From Streptomyces paludis (GTDB lineage Bacteria; Actinomycetota; Actinomycetes; Streptomycetales; Streptomycetaceae), in contig NZ_CP031194.1 in the NCBI RefSeq assembly GCF_003344965.1, positions 2,914,001 through 2,978,000 on the forward strand: a DNA stretch of 64,000 nt, written 5' to 3'. This document shows, piece by piece, positions 34,499 through 44,242 of the stretch (its first letter is position 1; every line of letters starts with the position of its first letter). A program made the position numbers and the translations under genes. A model generated the notes under the pieces. It saw nothing but the letters and a program-made list of their open reading frames with translations. It was not told the origin of the DNA and did not search any database.

Positions 34499-36226
34499 GT
34501 GGCCGCGATGCAGCTGACACGCACACACCGCATACTCATCGGGGTCGTGGTCTTCGGCGCGGTGATCATCGCCGCGATCGGATTCGCGGGTTCCTACACC
34601 GCCGTACGGGAACTCGCCGAGCAGAAGGGCTTCGGGAAGTTCTCGCTGGTCTTCCCGATCGGCATCGACGCGGGTATCTGCGTCCTGCTCGCGCTGGACC
34701 TGCTCCTCACCTGGATGCGCATCCCCTTTCCGCTGCTGCGCCAGTCCGCCTGGATCCTGACGGTCGCCACCATCGCGTTCAACGGCGCGGCGGCCTGGCC
34801 GGACCCGCTGGGCGTCGGGATGCACGCGGTGATCCCGCTCCTCTTCATCGTCACCGTCGAGGCGGCGCGCCACGCGGTCGGCCGGATCGCGGACATCACG
34901 GCCGACAGGCACATGGAGGGCGTACGCCTCACCCGCTGGCTGCTGTCGCCCATCCCCACGTTCAAGCTGTGGCGCAGGATGAAGCTGTGGGAGCTGCGGT
35001 CGTACGAGCAGGTCATCAAGCTCGAACAGGATCGGCTCATCTACCAGTCCCGGCTCCAGGCCCGCTTCGGCCGCAACTGGCGCCGGAAGGCGCCCATCGA
35101 GGCGCTGATGCCGCTGCGCCTCGCCAAGTACGGTGTGCCACTGGCCGATACGGCGGCCTCGGGGCTGGCGGCCGCGGGCATCGAGCCCGTACTGCTGCCG
35201 CCCGCGCCGGAGCCGGTACGGGCGGCGCCGGTACGGGCGGCGCCGGTACGGGCGGCGCCGGTACGGGACGCCGTGGCGGACGCCGCCCGGCCGGTGGCCG
35301 AACTCCCGCAGGCGCAGGGCGAGATACCCACCGGCCCCGCGCCCGCCGCGCAGGAGCAGCCCGCCGCACAGCCCACGCAGCCCACGCTTCAGAAGCAAGT
35401 GCAAGAGCAAGAGCAACAGCAGCCCCAGCAAGCCCAGCAGCAACCTCAGCAACAGCCGCAGCAAACCCAGCAACAGCCCCCGCAGGCTCAGCAGCCGCAG
35501 CCGCAACAGCCGCAACAGCCGCAACAGGACCAGCAGCAGCCCCAGCAGGCCCCCCAAGCCGCCCCCCAGCCCGGCGCCGACTCCGCCCCCGCCGACCCCC
35601 AGGTCAGCCCCTGGTTCGCCGCCCCGCTGGTCCAGGAGGCCCCGTACGAGGGCTCGTACAACCCGGCGTACAACCCCGCCCAGGCCGGCGCCAACCCCGA
35701 CGCCGGGACCGGCTCCGAGACCGGGCAGGTCCGGGTCCCCGCCGGCCCCGGCCGCAGCCGCGCGCTCGGCCGCGTACCGGGCCAGGGACCGCAGCCCTCG
35801 CCGCAGCAGCCCCCGGACCAGCAGCAGCCGTACGCCGGTCCCGAGAACCGGCAGGCGACCGACCGGACGGCGGGCAACCAGACCGCCGGCCATCAGACCG
35901 CCGGAAACCAGATCGGCGGCATCGACGGCCCCGGCTCCGCCACCGGCTCGTTCCCGATCCCGGGCCAGGACGGGTTCGAGGAGCTGCCCGTCCCCAACCT
36001 GCCCGACGGAGTGACCCGCGAAGAGGCGTACTTCAGCGCCTTCCGCAAGTACATCAGCGAGAACGGCGACTTCCCCAACGCGCGCCAGTTCGCCCTGTAC
36101 TTGATGGATCTGTACGGCATCACCGGCCGCAACGGCGGTCCCCTGAGCGAGAACTCACTGCGCACCTACCTCAGGAACTTCAAGGAGCGCTACACCGCCG
36201 AGATGGACAGCGAGTACATCGCCTGA
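34499..36226 (+). CDS. DUF2637 membrane protein with Gln-rich linker
   Basis: A 575-residue protein. Residues 1-140 hold four transmembrane segments (ILIGVVVFGAVIIAAIGFAG, FPIGIDAGICVLLALDLLLT, SAWILTVATIAFNGAAAW, VIPLLFIVTVEAARHAVGRI), matching DUF2637/SpdB-type proteins, followed by a basic helical region (TFKLWRRMKLWELRSYEQVI). Residues ~235-490 are a Pro/Gln/Ala low-complexity linker with APVRA repeats and long QQPQQ runs. A conserved C-terminal ~75-residue domain (LPDGVTREEAYFSAFRKYIS, FPNARQFALYLMDLYG, LRTYLRNFKERY) looks like a winged-helix fold. SpdB proteins act in plasmid spread, but this chromosomal, much longer form has unknown role. GTG start with GGAGGGG. Confidence 0.78.
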   Translation: MAAMQLTRTHRILIGVVVFGAVIIAAIGFAGSYTAVRELAEQKGFGKFSLVFPIGIDAGICVLLALDLLLTWMRIPFPLLRQSAWILTVATIAFNGAAAWPDPLGVGMHAVIPLLFIVTVEAARHAVGRIADITADRHMEGVRLTRWLLSPIPTFKLWRRMKLWELRSYEQVIKLEQDRLIYQSRLQARFGRNWRRKAPIEALMPLRLAKYGVPLADTAASGLAAAGIEPVLLPPAPEPVRAAPVRAAPVRAAPVRDAVADAARPVAELPQAQGEIPTGPAPAAQEQPAAQPTQPTLQKQVQEQEQQQPQQAQQQPQQQPQQTQQQPPQAQQPQPQQPQQPQQDQQQPQQAPQAAPQPGADSAPADPQVSPWFAAPLVQEAPYEGSYNPAYNPAQAGANPDAGTGSETGQVRVPAGPGRSRALGRVPGQGPQPSPQQPPDQQQPYAGPENRQATDRTAGNQTAGHQTAGNQIGGIDGPGSATGSFPIPGQDGFEELPVPNLPDGVTREEAYFSAFRKYISENGDFPNARQFALYLMDLYGITGRNGGPLSENSLRTYLRNFKERYTAEMDSEYIA

Positions 36227-36397
36227 CCTCAAGCCGACGGACAACAGACGAACAGCGAACGAACAACCGACAAACAGACGAACATTAGTCCGGCTACGCG
36301 CACAACCATTGCCCCACCTCCCTCGTCTTTCCTGACAATCCATCAGAACACCGGTGGAACAGACACACCTGAGACATCCCGTGGGGGGAAAACAACC

Positions 36398-37252
36398 ATG
36401 CGTACGCGCGCCACCGCCGCCGCCACCGTCGCGGCTTCCGGGGCCCTGGCCCTGTCCGTCCTGACCGCACCCGCCGCCATCGCCGGCACCGCCACCTCGT
36501 CCAGCACCGCTACCGCCACCACCGCCACCACCGCCACCACCACCGCCGTCTCCCAGGACGACAGCGGCTTCGAGGTCCTCAAAGGCGCGGTGAACGGCGG
36601 CGCACCGATCGTGGTCGGCACCTCGACGACCAAGAAGATCAAGGTCGCGGCCACGGTCAGCCACGAGGACGGCGTCGCCGCCGCCCGCTTCACGCTCTAC
36701 TCCGGAAAGAGCTTCGACGACCCGGCGAAGCGCGTGCTGGCGACCAGCACCGCGTGGCGGTCGTGCGAGGAGGCGTACGCGATCATCGTGAACTGCGACG
36801 CGACCTTCACGATCGACCCGAAGAAGCTGCGCAACACCGACGCCCGGACCTGGCGCCTCGCCATCGACGCGAAGCTCGGCGAGAACGACAGCTACGCCTT
36901 CAACGGCGACGTCGCCACGGGCACCCTCCAGCGCGCCCCGAAGCTGACGGTGAAAGCGGCGCCGAAGCCGGTGAAGAAGGGCAAGACCCTCACCGTCACC
37001 GGCAAGCTCTCCCGCGCCAACTGGGACGTCAAGGCGTACAAGGGGTACGCGGGGCAGTCGGTGAAGCTCCAGTTCCGCAAGAAGAACTCCGACTCGTACA
37101 CCACGGTCAAGACGGTGAAGACCTCCAGCACGGGCACGCTGAAGACCACCACCAAGAAAACGAGCGCCTCCGGCTACTGGCGCTGGAACTTCGCGGGTAC
37201 GGCCACCACCGCGCCGCTCAAGACGGCGGGCACCCTGGTCTCGGTCAAGTAG
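36398..37252 (+). CDS. Secreted beta-rich hypothetical protein
   Basis: A 284-residue exported protein: signal peptide TVAASGALALSVLTAPAAIA, a Thr/Ala/Ser repeat tract, then a domain (residues ~55-180) with two cysteines (WRSCEEAYAIIVNCDATFTI), and a C-terminal Ig-like domain rich in Lys/Thr (VKKGKTLTVTGKLSRANWDV, GYAGQSVKLQFRKKNSDSYT, SGYWRWNFAGTATTAP) of the type found repeated in Streptomyces secreted proteins. GTGGGGGGAAAAC lies before the ATG. Function unknown. A strong hairpin follows. Confidence 0.78.
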   Translation: MRTRATAAATVAASGALALSVLTAPAAIAGTATSSSTATATTATTATTTAVSQDDSGFEVLKGAVNGGAPIVVGTSTTKKIKVAATVSHEDGVAAARFTLYSGKSFDDPAKRVLATSTAWRSCEEAYAIIVNCDATFTIDPKKLRNTDARTWRLAIDAKLGENDSYAFNGDVATGTLQRAPKLTVKAAPKPVKKGKTLTVTGKLSRANWDVKAYKGYAGQSVKLQFRKKNSDSYTTVKTVKTSSTGTLKTTTKKTSASGYWRWNFAGTATTAPLKTAGTLVSVK

Positions 37253-37290
37253 AGGCCCAGCAGACACACGAAGGCAGACAGACACACGAA

Positions 37291-37325
37291 GGGCCCGGCC
37301 TCATCCCACACCCGAGGCCGGGCCC
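37291..37325. terminator. Bidirectional hairpin
   Basis: GGGCCCGGCCTC (37291-37302) pairs perfectly with GAGGCCGGGCCC (37314-37325) around an 11-base loop, between the convergent secreted-protein gene and lysS. Confidence 0.88.
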
Positions 37326-37348
37326 TCACGCCGTTCACCCATAAACAC

Positions 37349-39097
37349 TCAGGCCCCGAGCAGCTTCCGCACCCGGTCCGCCCCCACCGCCAGCAGCAGC
37401 GTGGGCAGCCGCGGCCCGGTGTCCCGGCCCACCAGCAGCCGGTAGAGCAGCGCGAAGAACGACCGCTGCGCGACCTTCAGCTCGGCCGTCGGCTTCGCGT
37501 CCGGCTCCAGGCCCGCCAGCACCTTCGGCACCCCGTAGACGAGCGTGGTCAGCCCGTCCAGCGACCAGTGGCTGTCCAGACCGGCCACCAGCAGCCGCAG
37601 CGACTCCCGGCCCTGCTCGTCCAGGGTCGCCAGCAGCTCCTGGTCCGGCTCGGACCGTACGATCGTGCGCGCCTCGGCCGGCACCTGGCTGGTGATCCAG
37701 TTCTCCGCGCGGTCCAGCCGCGGCCGGGCCTCGTCCAGCGAGGTCAGCGGGTGCGCCGGGTCCAGCTCACTGAGGATGCGCAGCGTCTGCTCCTCGGCAC
37801 CCGCCGTGATGTCCGCGACCGAGGCCAGCGTGCGGTACGGCAGCGGGCGCGGCGTACGGGGCAGCTCGCCGGCGGCCGTGCCGACGGCCCTGGCGTACGC
37901 GGCGGCGTCGGCCGGCAGGACCGTACCGTCGGCGACCTTGCGCTCCAGCGCGTCCCACTCGTCGTACAGCCGCTGGATCTCCTGGTCGAAGGCGATCTTG
38001 AACGACTGGTTCGGCCTGCGGCGCGCGTAGAGCCAGCGCAGCAGCGGTGCTTCCATGATCTTCAGCGCGTCGGACGGGGTGGGAACGCCGCCCTTGCTGG
38101 ACGACATCTTGGCCATGCCGGAGATGCCCACGAAGGCGTACATCGGGCCGATCGGCTGTACGCCGTCGAAGATCTCGCGCACGATCTGGCCGCCGACGAC
38201 GAACGAGGAGCCGGGCGAGGAGTGGTCGACGCCGGACGGCTCGAAGATCACGCCCTCGTACGCCCAGCGCATCGGCCAGTCGACCTTCCAGACCAGCTTG
38301 CCGCGGTTGAACTCGCTGAGCGCGACGGTCTCCGAGAAGCCGCAGTCGGCGCAGGTGTAGGTCAGCTCCGTCGTCTCGTCGTCGTACGCCGTGACGGTGG
38401 TGAGGTCCTTGCCGCAGCCGCCGCAGTAGGGCTTGTACGGGAAGTAGCCGGCGCTGCCGCCGCTGCCGTCGTCCTCGGCGGCGGCGCCGGAGCCCTCGGC
38501 GGCCTCCAGCTCGGCTTCCTCGGGCTTCTTCTGGCTCTTGGCCTGCCCCTGCGCCTGCCCGGACTGATTCTTCGGCTTGTCCTTCGTCCGGTACCGGTCA
38601 AGGATCCCGTCGATGTCCCCGCGGTGCTTCATCGCGTGCAGGATCTGCTCGCGGTAGACGCCCGCCGTGTACTGCTCGGTCTGGCTGATCCCGTCGTACG
38701 TGACGCCCATCTCGTCGAGCGCCTCCGTCATCGCGGCCTTGAAGTGCTCGGCCCAGTTCGGATACGCGGAGCCGGCCGGGGCGGGCACGGACGTGAGCGG
38801 CTTGCCGATGTGCTCCACCCACGACGGGTCCGTACCGGGGACGCCCGCGGGCACCTTCCGGTAGCGGTCGTAGTCGTCCCAGGAGATCAGGTGCCGGACC
38901 TCGTACCCGCGGCGGCGGATCTCGTCCGCGACCAGGTGCGGGGTCATGACCTCGCGGAGATTCCCCAGGTGAATGGGGCCGGAGGGGGAGAGCCCGGACG
39001 CGACCACCACAGGTTTGCCGGGGGCGCGTCGCTCCGACTCGGCGATGACATCGTCCGCGAAACGGGAGACCCAGTCGGCCTCGGTGCTCGGAGCCAC
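37349..39097 (-). CDS. lysS: Class I (archaeal-type) lysyl-tRNA synthetase
   Basis: A ~582-residue cytoplasmic enzyme charging tRNA-Lys. Class I signatures: [18 protein letters not shown] (HIGH motif) near residue 33 and [11 protein letters not shown] (KMSKS). A zinc ribbon (YCGGCGKDL and [10 protein letters not shown]) sits between. A Lys/Gln/Glu-rich insert ([17 protein letters not shown]) precedes the ribbon. Actinobacteria often carry this archaeal-type enzyme in addition to a class II LysRS. The GTG at 39097 has AAGGA ten bases upstream; the GTG at 39106 is too close to that site but is possible and adds three residues. Divergent from argS across ~160 bases. Confidence 0.95.
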   Translation of the reverse strand: MAPSTEADWVSRFADDVIAESERRAPGKPVVVASGLSPSGPIHLGNLREVMTPHLVADEIRRRGYEVRHLISWDDYDRYRKVPAGVPGTDPSWVEHIGKPLTSVPAPAGSAYPNWAEHFKAAMTEALDEMGVTYDGISQTEQYTAGVYREQILHAMKHRGDIDGILDRYRTKDKPKNQSGQAQGQAKSQKKPEEAELEAAEGSGAAAEDDGSGGSAGYFPYKPYCGGCGKDLTTVTAYDDETTELTYTCADCGFSETVALSEFNRGKLVWKVDWPMRWAYEGVIFEPSGVDHSSPGSSFVVGGQIVREIFDGVQPIGPMYAFVGISGMAKMSSSKGGVPTPSDALKIMEAPLLRWLYARRRPNQSFKIAFDQEIQRLYDEWDALERKVADGTVLPADAAAYARAVGTAAGELPRTPRPLPYRTLASVADITAGAEEQTLRILSELDPAHPLTSLDEARPRLDRAENWITSQVPAEARTIVRSEPDQELLATLDEQGRESLRLLVAGLDSHWSLDGLTTLVYGVPKVLAGLEPDAKPTAELKVAQRSFFALLYRLLVGRDTGPRLPTLLLAVGADRVRKLLGA

Positions 39098-39257
39098 GAT
39101 CGGCACGTCCTTCTTTCTTTCACATACGCCACGTACGCCCAACAGAACCGGCGACAGCCATTCTCCCAGGTACCCACGACGATGCGAAAACGGATTGAGC
39201 ACGCATGGGATACTTGACAGATCTCACCTCAACCTCCGACAGGAACGGCTTCAGCCC

Positions 39258-41051
39258 ATGGCCCCGGTCATCTCCCTCGCTTCGACCGTAGATCAGCGCA
39301 TCGCGGACGCCCTCTCGGCTGCCCTGCCGGAGGCCGGCGCCGCGGACCCGCTGCTGCGACGAAGCGACCGGGCCGATTTCCAGGCCAACGGCATGCTGGC
39401 GCTCGCGAAGCGGCTCAAGGGCAATCCGCGTGAGCTGGCGACCAAGGTCGTCTCCGCCATCACCGCGCCTGAGCTGATCAAGGAGATCGAGGTCTCCGGA
39501 CCCGGCTTCCTCAACATCACGCTCACCGACCGGGCGATCACCGAGACCCTGGCGGCCCGCGCGGCCGACGCGACCGGCCGGCTCGGCGTTCCGTACGCGG
39601 AGCACCCGGGCACGACGGTGATCGACTACGCGCAGCCGAACGTGGCCAAGGAGATGCACGTCGGCCATCTGCGTTCCGCCGTGATCGGCGCGGCGATGGT
39701 CGAGATCCTGGAGTTCACGGGCGAGAAGGTGATCAGGCGCCACCACATCGGGGACTGGGGCACGCAGTTCGGCATGCTCGTCCAGTATCTGATCGAGCAC
39801 CCGCACGAGCTGGACCACAAGAACGCCACCGAAGCCGCCCCCTCCGGCGAGGAGGCGATGTCCTCCCTCAACCGCCTCTACAAGGCGTCGCGGACGCTCT
39901 TCGACTCCGACGAGGAGTTCAAGACGCGCTCCCGGGACCGGGTGGTGGCGCTCCAGGCGGGCGAGCCGGAGACGCTCGCGCTCTGGCAGCGGTTCGTGGA
40001 CGAGTCGAAGATCTACTTCTACTCGGTCTTCGACAAGCTCGACATCGCGATCAGCGACCCGGACGTGGTGGGTGAGTCCGGCTACAACGACATGCTGGAG
40101 GAGACCTGCCGGCTGCTGGAGGAGTCGGGCGTCGCCGTCCGCTCCGAGGGCGCGCTCTGTGTCTTCTTCGACGACGTCAAGGGCCCGGACGGCAACCCCG
40201 TACCGCTGATCGTCAAGAAGACGAACGGCGGTTACGGCTACGCGGCGACGGACCTCTCGGCGATCCGCGACCGGGTCCGTAACCTCGGCGCGTCGACACT
40301 GGTGTACGTGGTGGACGCGCGCCAGTCGCTGCACTTCAAGATGGTCTTCGAGACCGCGCGCCGGGCCGGCTGGCTGAGCGACGAGGTCAAGGCCGTCCAG
40401 CTCGCGTTCGGTACGGTCCTCGGCAAGGACGGCAAGCCGTTCAAGACCCGTGAGGGCGAGACCGTACGGCTGGTGGATCTGCTCGACGAGGCGGTCGAGC
40501 GGGCGACGGCGGTCGTCCGGGAGAAGTCCGGGAAGCTGGGCCTCGGCGAGGACGAGATCACCGAGCGCGGCGGTCAGGTGGGCATCGGCGCGGTGAAGTA
40601 CGCCGACCTGTCGACGTCCGCCGCCCGGGACTACAAGTTCGACCTGGACCAGATGGTGTCGCTGAACGGCGACACGTCCGTCTACATCCAGTACGCGTAC
40701 GCCCGTATCCAGTCGATCCTGCGCAAGGCGGACGAGACGGCGGGCACCCCCGCCCCGCTCGCCCACCCGGAGCTGACGCTGGCCCCGGCCGAGCGGGCGC
40801 TCGGGCTCCATCTCGACCAGCTCGGCGAGGTGCTGGCCGAGGTCGCGTCGGCGTACGAGCCGCACAAGCTGACCGCGTATCTGTACCAACTGGCGTCGCT
40901 CTTCACGACGTTCTACGACCAGTGCCATGTGCTCAGCGACGACAACGCGCCGGAGGTCGTGGAGAACCGCCTCTTCCTCTGCGACCTCACGGCCCGCACG
41001 CTCAAGCAGGGCCTGGCGCTGCTGGGGATCCAGGCGCCCGCGCGGCTGTGA
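39258..41051 (+). CDS. argS: Arginyl-tRNA synthetase
   Basis: A 597-residue class I synthetase. The N-terminal tRNA D-loop-binding domain (residues 1-110) leads to [20 protein letters not shown] with the HIGH-type HVGH near residue 132, then [20 protein letters not shown], and [19 protein letters not shown]; the KMSKS region is the relaxed [19 protein letters not shown]. The C-terminal anticodon-binding domain contains [14 protein letters not shown] and [11 protein letters not shown] at the end. AGGAACGGC precedes the ATG. A 17-bp hairpin terminates it. Confidence 0.97.
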   Translation: MAPVISLASTVDQRIADALSAALPEAGAADPLLRRSDRADFQANGMLALAKRLKGNPRELATKVVSAITAPELIKEIEVSGPGFLNITLTDRAITETLAARAADATGRLGVPYAEHPGTTVIDYAQPNVAKEMHVGHLRSAVIGAAMVEILEFTGEKVIRRHHIGDWGTQFGMLVQYLIEHPHELDHKNATEAAPSGEEAMSSLNRLYKASRTLFDSDEEFKTRSRDRVVALQAGEPETLALWQRFVDESKIYFYSVFDKLDIAISDPDVVGESGYNDMLEETCRLLEESGVAVRSEGALCVFFDDVKGPDGNPVPLIVKKTNGGYGYAATDLSAIRDRVRNLGASTLVYVVDARQSLHFKMVFETARRAGWLSDEVKAVQLAFGTVLGKDGKPFKTREGETVRLVDLLDEAVERATAVVREKSGKLGLGEDEITERGGQVGIGAVKYADLSTSAARDYKFDLDQMVSLNGDTSVYIQYAYARIQSILRKADETAGTPAPLAHPELTLAPAERALGLHLDQLGEVLAEVASAYEPHKLTAYLYQLASLFTTFYDQCHVLSDDNAPEVVENRLFLCDLTARTLKQGLALLGIQAPARL

Positions 41052-41072
41052 CAGCGACGTAACGGTACGTAG

Positions 41073-41115
41073 CGGAGGAGCCCCCGGCGGAGTGGTCGCG
41101 CCGGGGGCTCCTCCG
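41073..41115 (+). terminator. argS terminator hairpin
   Basis: CGGAGGAGCCCCCGGCG (41073-41089) pairs over 17 bp with its complement at 41099-41115; the loop is nine bases and the downstream side is TTGTC. It separates argS from the lipoprotein gene. Confidence 0.88.
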
Positions 41116-41170
41116 TTGTCACGTCCGGCGCGCCGGAGACCAGCGAGGGCTGAACTTCCTTTGTGCGAGG

Positions 41171-41219
41171 GCCGGTTCCTGATACAGAACCCGGACAATC
41201 ACACAATCATTTCATGAAC
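41171..41219 (+). repeat. 49-bp upstream element, copy A
   Basis: GCCGGTT, then ACAGAACCCGGACA, TCAC and ATCATTTCATGAAC in fixed spacing. The same 49-base arrangement recurs at 45879-45927 before the paralogous lipoprotein, with changes at only about eight positions. It starts 56 bases after the argS terminator and ends 65 bases before the start codon, so it is a likely promoter or operator rather than coding sequence. Confidence 0.8.
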
Positions 41220-41284
41220 GTCCGAGCCCTAATGTTGTCGACGTCAGCAGGACAGACAGTAACCAGTAGCCGACGGAGACCTCG

Positions 41285-41968
41285 ATGCGCTCGCGCCTTG
41301 CCAACCGCCCAGCCCGTCTCGCCCTTGCCGTCGCGGCCACCGTGGCCCTCGCCGGCGGCCTCACCGCCTGTGACGACGACGACCTGGCGGCCAGCAACCC
41401 GTCGGCCTCGGGCGGCTCCAGCTCGGGTGGTTCCAGCTCCTCCGGCGGCTCCAGCACCGGCGGAAGCTCCAGCACCGGCGGCTCGTCCGACTCGAACGCC
41501 GACGCCGGCGAGGACACCAACGCCGACGACGCGAAGAAGGAAGGCTACGGACAGGTCTGCGGCGCCAACGACCTGGACTTCTCGGTCGCCAAGAAGACGG
41601 ACGCCGGCGGCTACCTGCTCGTCACCGCCAAGGCCAAGTCGGGCATCACCTGCGCCCTGGTGGGCCGGTACCCCATCGTCACCTTCGGCAACGAGGAGGA
41701 CGGCGAGGCCACCTCGCCCGAGCAGGCCGTCGGGGACGACATCAAGCTCTCCGGCTCGACCGTCGCCTACACCGGCATCAGGCCGAAGAACACCAAGGAC
41801 GAGGGCGGCAAGGAGTACGAGCAGATGATCATCGGGCTCGACGAGGACGACGCCAACCCGGCCACGGTCTCGCTCCCCGAGTCGACCCTCGTGGAGAAGC
41901 CCATCGTCGTCAACTGGTACGCCAACGCCGGCGACGCCGTCCCCCCGTCCAACGGCGCCAACACGTAA
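41285..41968 (+). CDS. Secreted lipoprotein, paralogue A
   Basis: A 227-residue lipoprotein: signal peptide ARLALAVAATVALAGGLTAC with lipobox LTAC, then an acidic start (DDDDLA) and a Gly/Ser tract (SGGSSSGGSSSSGGSSTGG). The folded part reads VCGANDLDFSVAKKTDAGGY, LLVTAKAKSGITCALVGRYP and IVVNWYANAGDAV, a DUF4232-like pattern with two cysteines (CGAND, ITC). It is paralogous to the gene at 46006 and shares its upstream element. Function unknown; surface or extracellular location is clear. Confidence 0.82.
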   Translation: MRSRLANRPARLALAVAATVALAGGLTACDDDDLAASNPSASGGSSSGGSSSSGGSSTGGSSSTGGSSDSNADAGEDTNADDAKKEGYGQVCGANDLDFSVAKKTDAGGYLLVTAKAKSGITCALVGRYPIVTFGNEEDGEATSPEQAVGDDIKLSGSTVAYTGIRPKNTKDEGGKEYEQMIIGLDEDDANPATVSLPESTLVEKPIVVNWYANAGDAVPPSNGANT

Positions 41969-42046
41969 GCACCGGCCCGGCCGTTCGCGCGGCGGCAGCG
42001 GGGATACGGAGTCAAGCCGTTCCCCGCCGCGTGCTTCCATGAACCG

Positions 42047-42847
42047 ATGAACACTCCGCCCAAGTCCGTACCCTCCCTCTCCCCCACCCCCGCCGTCCCG
42101 GTCCGGCTCCCCGTCCTCCACTGGGGCCGGCCCGACGCGTCGCGCCACGCCCTGCTGCTCCACGGGCTGACCTCGTCGGGCGCCTGCTGGTGGCGCGTGG
42201 CCGACGAACTGGCCGAGGCGGGCTGGTCGGTGACCGCCCCCGATCTGCGCGGCCACGGCCACGCACCCCGGACCCGGCGCTACGACATCGCGAGCTTCGT
42301 CGCCGACGTCACCCCGCTCACCCCGCACGGCGGCGGCGCCTGGGACCTGGTCATCGGCCACTCCCTGGGCGGCGCCATCGCCACGGCTACGGCCGGCGCC
42401 GAGCCCGGCTGGGCGGCGCGCCTGCTGCTGGTCGACCCGGCGCTCACGATCGCGGGCGAGCTGAACGAAGCCATGCTCCAGGCCATGACCGCCGAGCTGG
42501 CCGCCACCCCGGAAGCCCTGCGCGCGGCCCACCCCGCATGGCACCCGGAAGACATCACCCTGAAGGCCGCGGCAGCCGCCCTGACCAGCCCGCACGTCGT
42601 CAACAGCATCCTGCGGCAGAACATCCCCTGGTCATACGAACAGACCCTGACCGCCTACCCCCACCCCGCCACCGTCCTGGCCGCCGACCCCACCCAACAC
42701 CCGGCCTTCACCGCCGAGGAGGGCCGCCGAGTGGCAAGCGCGAAGAAGAACTTCACCTGGTCGGTAGTAGAGGGCGCGGGCCACTCCATCCACCGCGACA
42801 ACCCAGCGGCGGTCATCGCAGCAGCCCTGGCCGAACCACAGGCATAA
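42047..42847 (+). CDS. Alpha/beta hydrolase
   Basis: A 266-residue alpha/beta-hydrolase-fold protein. LLLHGLTSSGACWW is the oxyanion segment; the nucleophile elbow is IGHSLGG (Ser near residue 106); the acid is likely Asp in VLAADPT; the catalytic His is in EGAGHSIHRDNP. PDLRGHGHAPRT is typical of the esterase/epoxide-hydrolase-like subgroup. Substrate unknown. The neighbours do not define a pathway. No strong ribosome site; the start could be leaderless. Confidence 0.87.
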   Translation: MNTPPKSVPSLSPTPAVPVRLPVLHWGRPDASRHALLLHGLTSSGACWWRVADELAEAGWSVTAPDLRGHGHAPRTRRYDIASFVADVTPLTPHGGGAWDLVIGHSLGGAIATATAGAEPGWAARLLLVDPALTIAGELNEAMLQAMTAELAATPEALRAAHPAWHPEDITLKAAAAALTSPHVVNSILRQNIPWSYEQTLTAYPHPATVLAADPTQHPAFTAEEGRRVASAKKNFTWSVVEGAGHSIHRDNPAAVIAAALAEPQA

Positions 42848-42983
42848 CGACACCCCCGGAACCGGGGCAGTCACGCTCCTTGTCACACCCTTTTGCCCCT
42901 TGCGCGCTCTCCCGTCGCTGGCGGCCCCCGGCTACTTTCTACGCACCAGGATGTATCGCGTCGCAGCAGAGGAAGGCAGTCCG

Positions 42984-43094
42984 ATGAGCGGCAGCCACGG
43001 TGGCAAACCCGACACAGCCGAGAGCGACGGACACAAACCCAACAAACCCATCCCGCCGGCCGATCCGAAACGTCCTGAGACGCCGAAGAGGTGA
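42984..43094 (+). CDS. 36-residue peptide coupled to the methyltransferase gene
   Basis: ATG at 42984 with GGAAGG seven bases upstream, a better site than most genes here. The product is very polar: it starts MSGSHGGKPDTAESDGHKPN and ends PIPPADPKRPETPKR, with five acidic residues, one Asp-Gly pair (SDGH), no cysteine and no hydrophobic segment. The TGA overlaps the GTG of the methyltransferase gene (GTGA), so the two are translationally coupled. It matches no family I recognise. Candidates are a peptide substrate of the methyltransferase, a leader that sets its expression, or a small partner protein. Confidence 0.6.
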   Translation: MSGSHGGKPDTAESDGHKPNKPIPPADPKRPETPKR

Positions 43095-44242
43095 GCGCGG
43101 AAAACTCCCCGTCCACCCTCGCCCGGCAACTCGTCCGAGAGGGACACCTCGCGCCCGCGTGGCGCGAGGTGTTCACCCTGGTCGACCGCAAGCGGTTCAT
43201 CCCTGACCGCGTCTGGATCCATGGCGAGGACGGCTACCACCCGCTCAACCGCGCCACCGACCCCGACCGCTGGCACCAGGTCGCCTACGAGGACCGGGCT
43301 CTCGTCACCCAGGTCGAGGACGACAGTGTTGTCGATACGGCGGCGATCGTCCCCTCCAGTTCGGCGAGCATGCCGCGCGTCGTGGCCGCCATGCTCGACG
43401 CGCTCACCGTGGCCGACGGCATGCGTGTACTGGAGGTCGGCACCGGCACCGGCTACAACGCGGCGCTCCTCTCCGAACGGCTCGGCGACCAGCAGGTGAC
43501 CTCCGTCGAAGTGGACCCCCGCATCGCCGACACCGCACGGGCCACCCTGAAGAACGCGGGCTATTCACCCACGGTCATCACCGGCGACGGCGGCCTCGGC
43601 TGTCCGGCACACGCACCGTACGAGCGCACCATCGTCACCTACGCGCTCCACAACGTTCCGTACGCCCTGGTGGAACAGACCGCACCCGGCGGAGTGATCG
43701 TGCTGCCGTGGGGAACCGGCCTGTACAACGGGGTCCTTGTACGCCTCACCACGGGCGAGGACGGTACGGCGACCGGCCCCGTCATCGGCGACTCCGCCTT
43801 CATGTGGAACCGGTTCGAGACCCCGCAGCGGGACGTCATGGCTACCGTCCAGAACCGGGGCCAGGACCAGGGCGACCTCACCGCGGCCACAGCCACGCTC
43901 ACCGGCCTCGACCCGCGGCTCGTCTTCGGCGACGAGGACGCCACGTTCACCACCGGCGTCCTGGTCCCCAACTGCCGTTACAGCGTCGGTCACGGCCCTG
44001 ACGGCGAGTTCACCCTCTGGCTCGCCGACCACACCACCGGCTCCTGGGCCAGCGTCGACTACCTCCCCGACGCCGCCGACCATCCGCTCCGGCAGTACGG
44101 GCCTCGCGCCCTCTGGAACGAGGTGGAAGCCGCGTACGCCTGGTGGCAAAACGCCGGATCACCGGAGCGCATCCGCTTCGGTCTCACGGTCACGCCTGCC
44201 GGACAACGTCTCTGGCTCGACTCGCCTGACCGTCCGCTCTGA
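43091..44242 (+). CDS. PCMT-family (protein-L-isoaspartate-type) methyltransferase
   Basis: A 383-residue SAM-dependent methyltransferase. VFTLVDRKRFIPDRVW and ALVTQVEDDSV, then SSSASMPRVVAAMLDAL are the PCMT substrate-side motifs; SAM motif I is RVLEVGTGTGYNAALLSERL near residues 112-130, followed by VTSVEVDPRIADTAR and GDGGLGCPAHAPYERTIVT. Repair PIMTs are ~210-220 residues; the extra ~165 residues here form a separate C-terminal domain (FMWNRFETPQRDVMATVQ, DPRLVFGDEDATFTTGVLVP, GPRALWNEVEAAYAWW) seen in Streptomyces relatives tied to modified peptides or regulator loci. No ATP-grasp or lanthionine synthetase gene is near. Start is the GTG overlapping the 36-codon ORF. Confidence 0.85.
   Translation: MSAENSPSTLARQLVREGHLAPAWREVFTLVDRKRFIPDRVWIHGEDGYHPLNRATDPDRWHQVAYEDRALVTQVEDDSVVDTAAIVPSSSASMPRVVAAMLDALTVADGMRVLEVGTGTGYNAALLSERLGDQQVTSVEVDPRIADTARATLKNAGYSPTVITGDGGLGCPAHAPYERTIVTYALHNVPYALVEQTAPGGVIVLPWGTGLYNGVLVRLTTGEDGTATGPVIGDSAFMWNRFETPQRDVMATVQNRGQDQGDLTAATATLTGLDPRLVFGDEDATFTTGVLVPNCRYSVGHGPDGEFTLWLADHTTGSWASVDYLPDAADHPLRQYGPRALWNEVEAAYAWWQNAGSPERIRFGLTVTPAGQRLWLDSPDRPL

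Noticed and set aside
34499..36226. Integrated conjugative plasmid suggested by the DUF2637/SpdB-like gene
   Set aside because: No transfer (TraB/FtsK), replication or integrase gene and no tRNA attachment site is nearby; neighbours are ordinary chromosomal genes.
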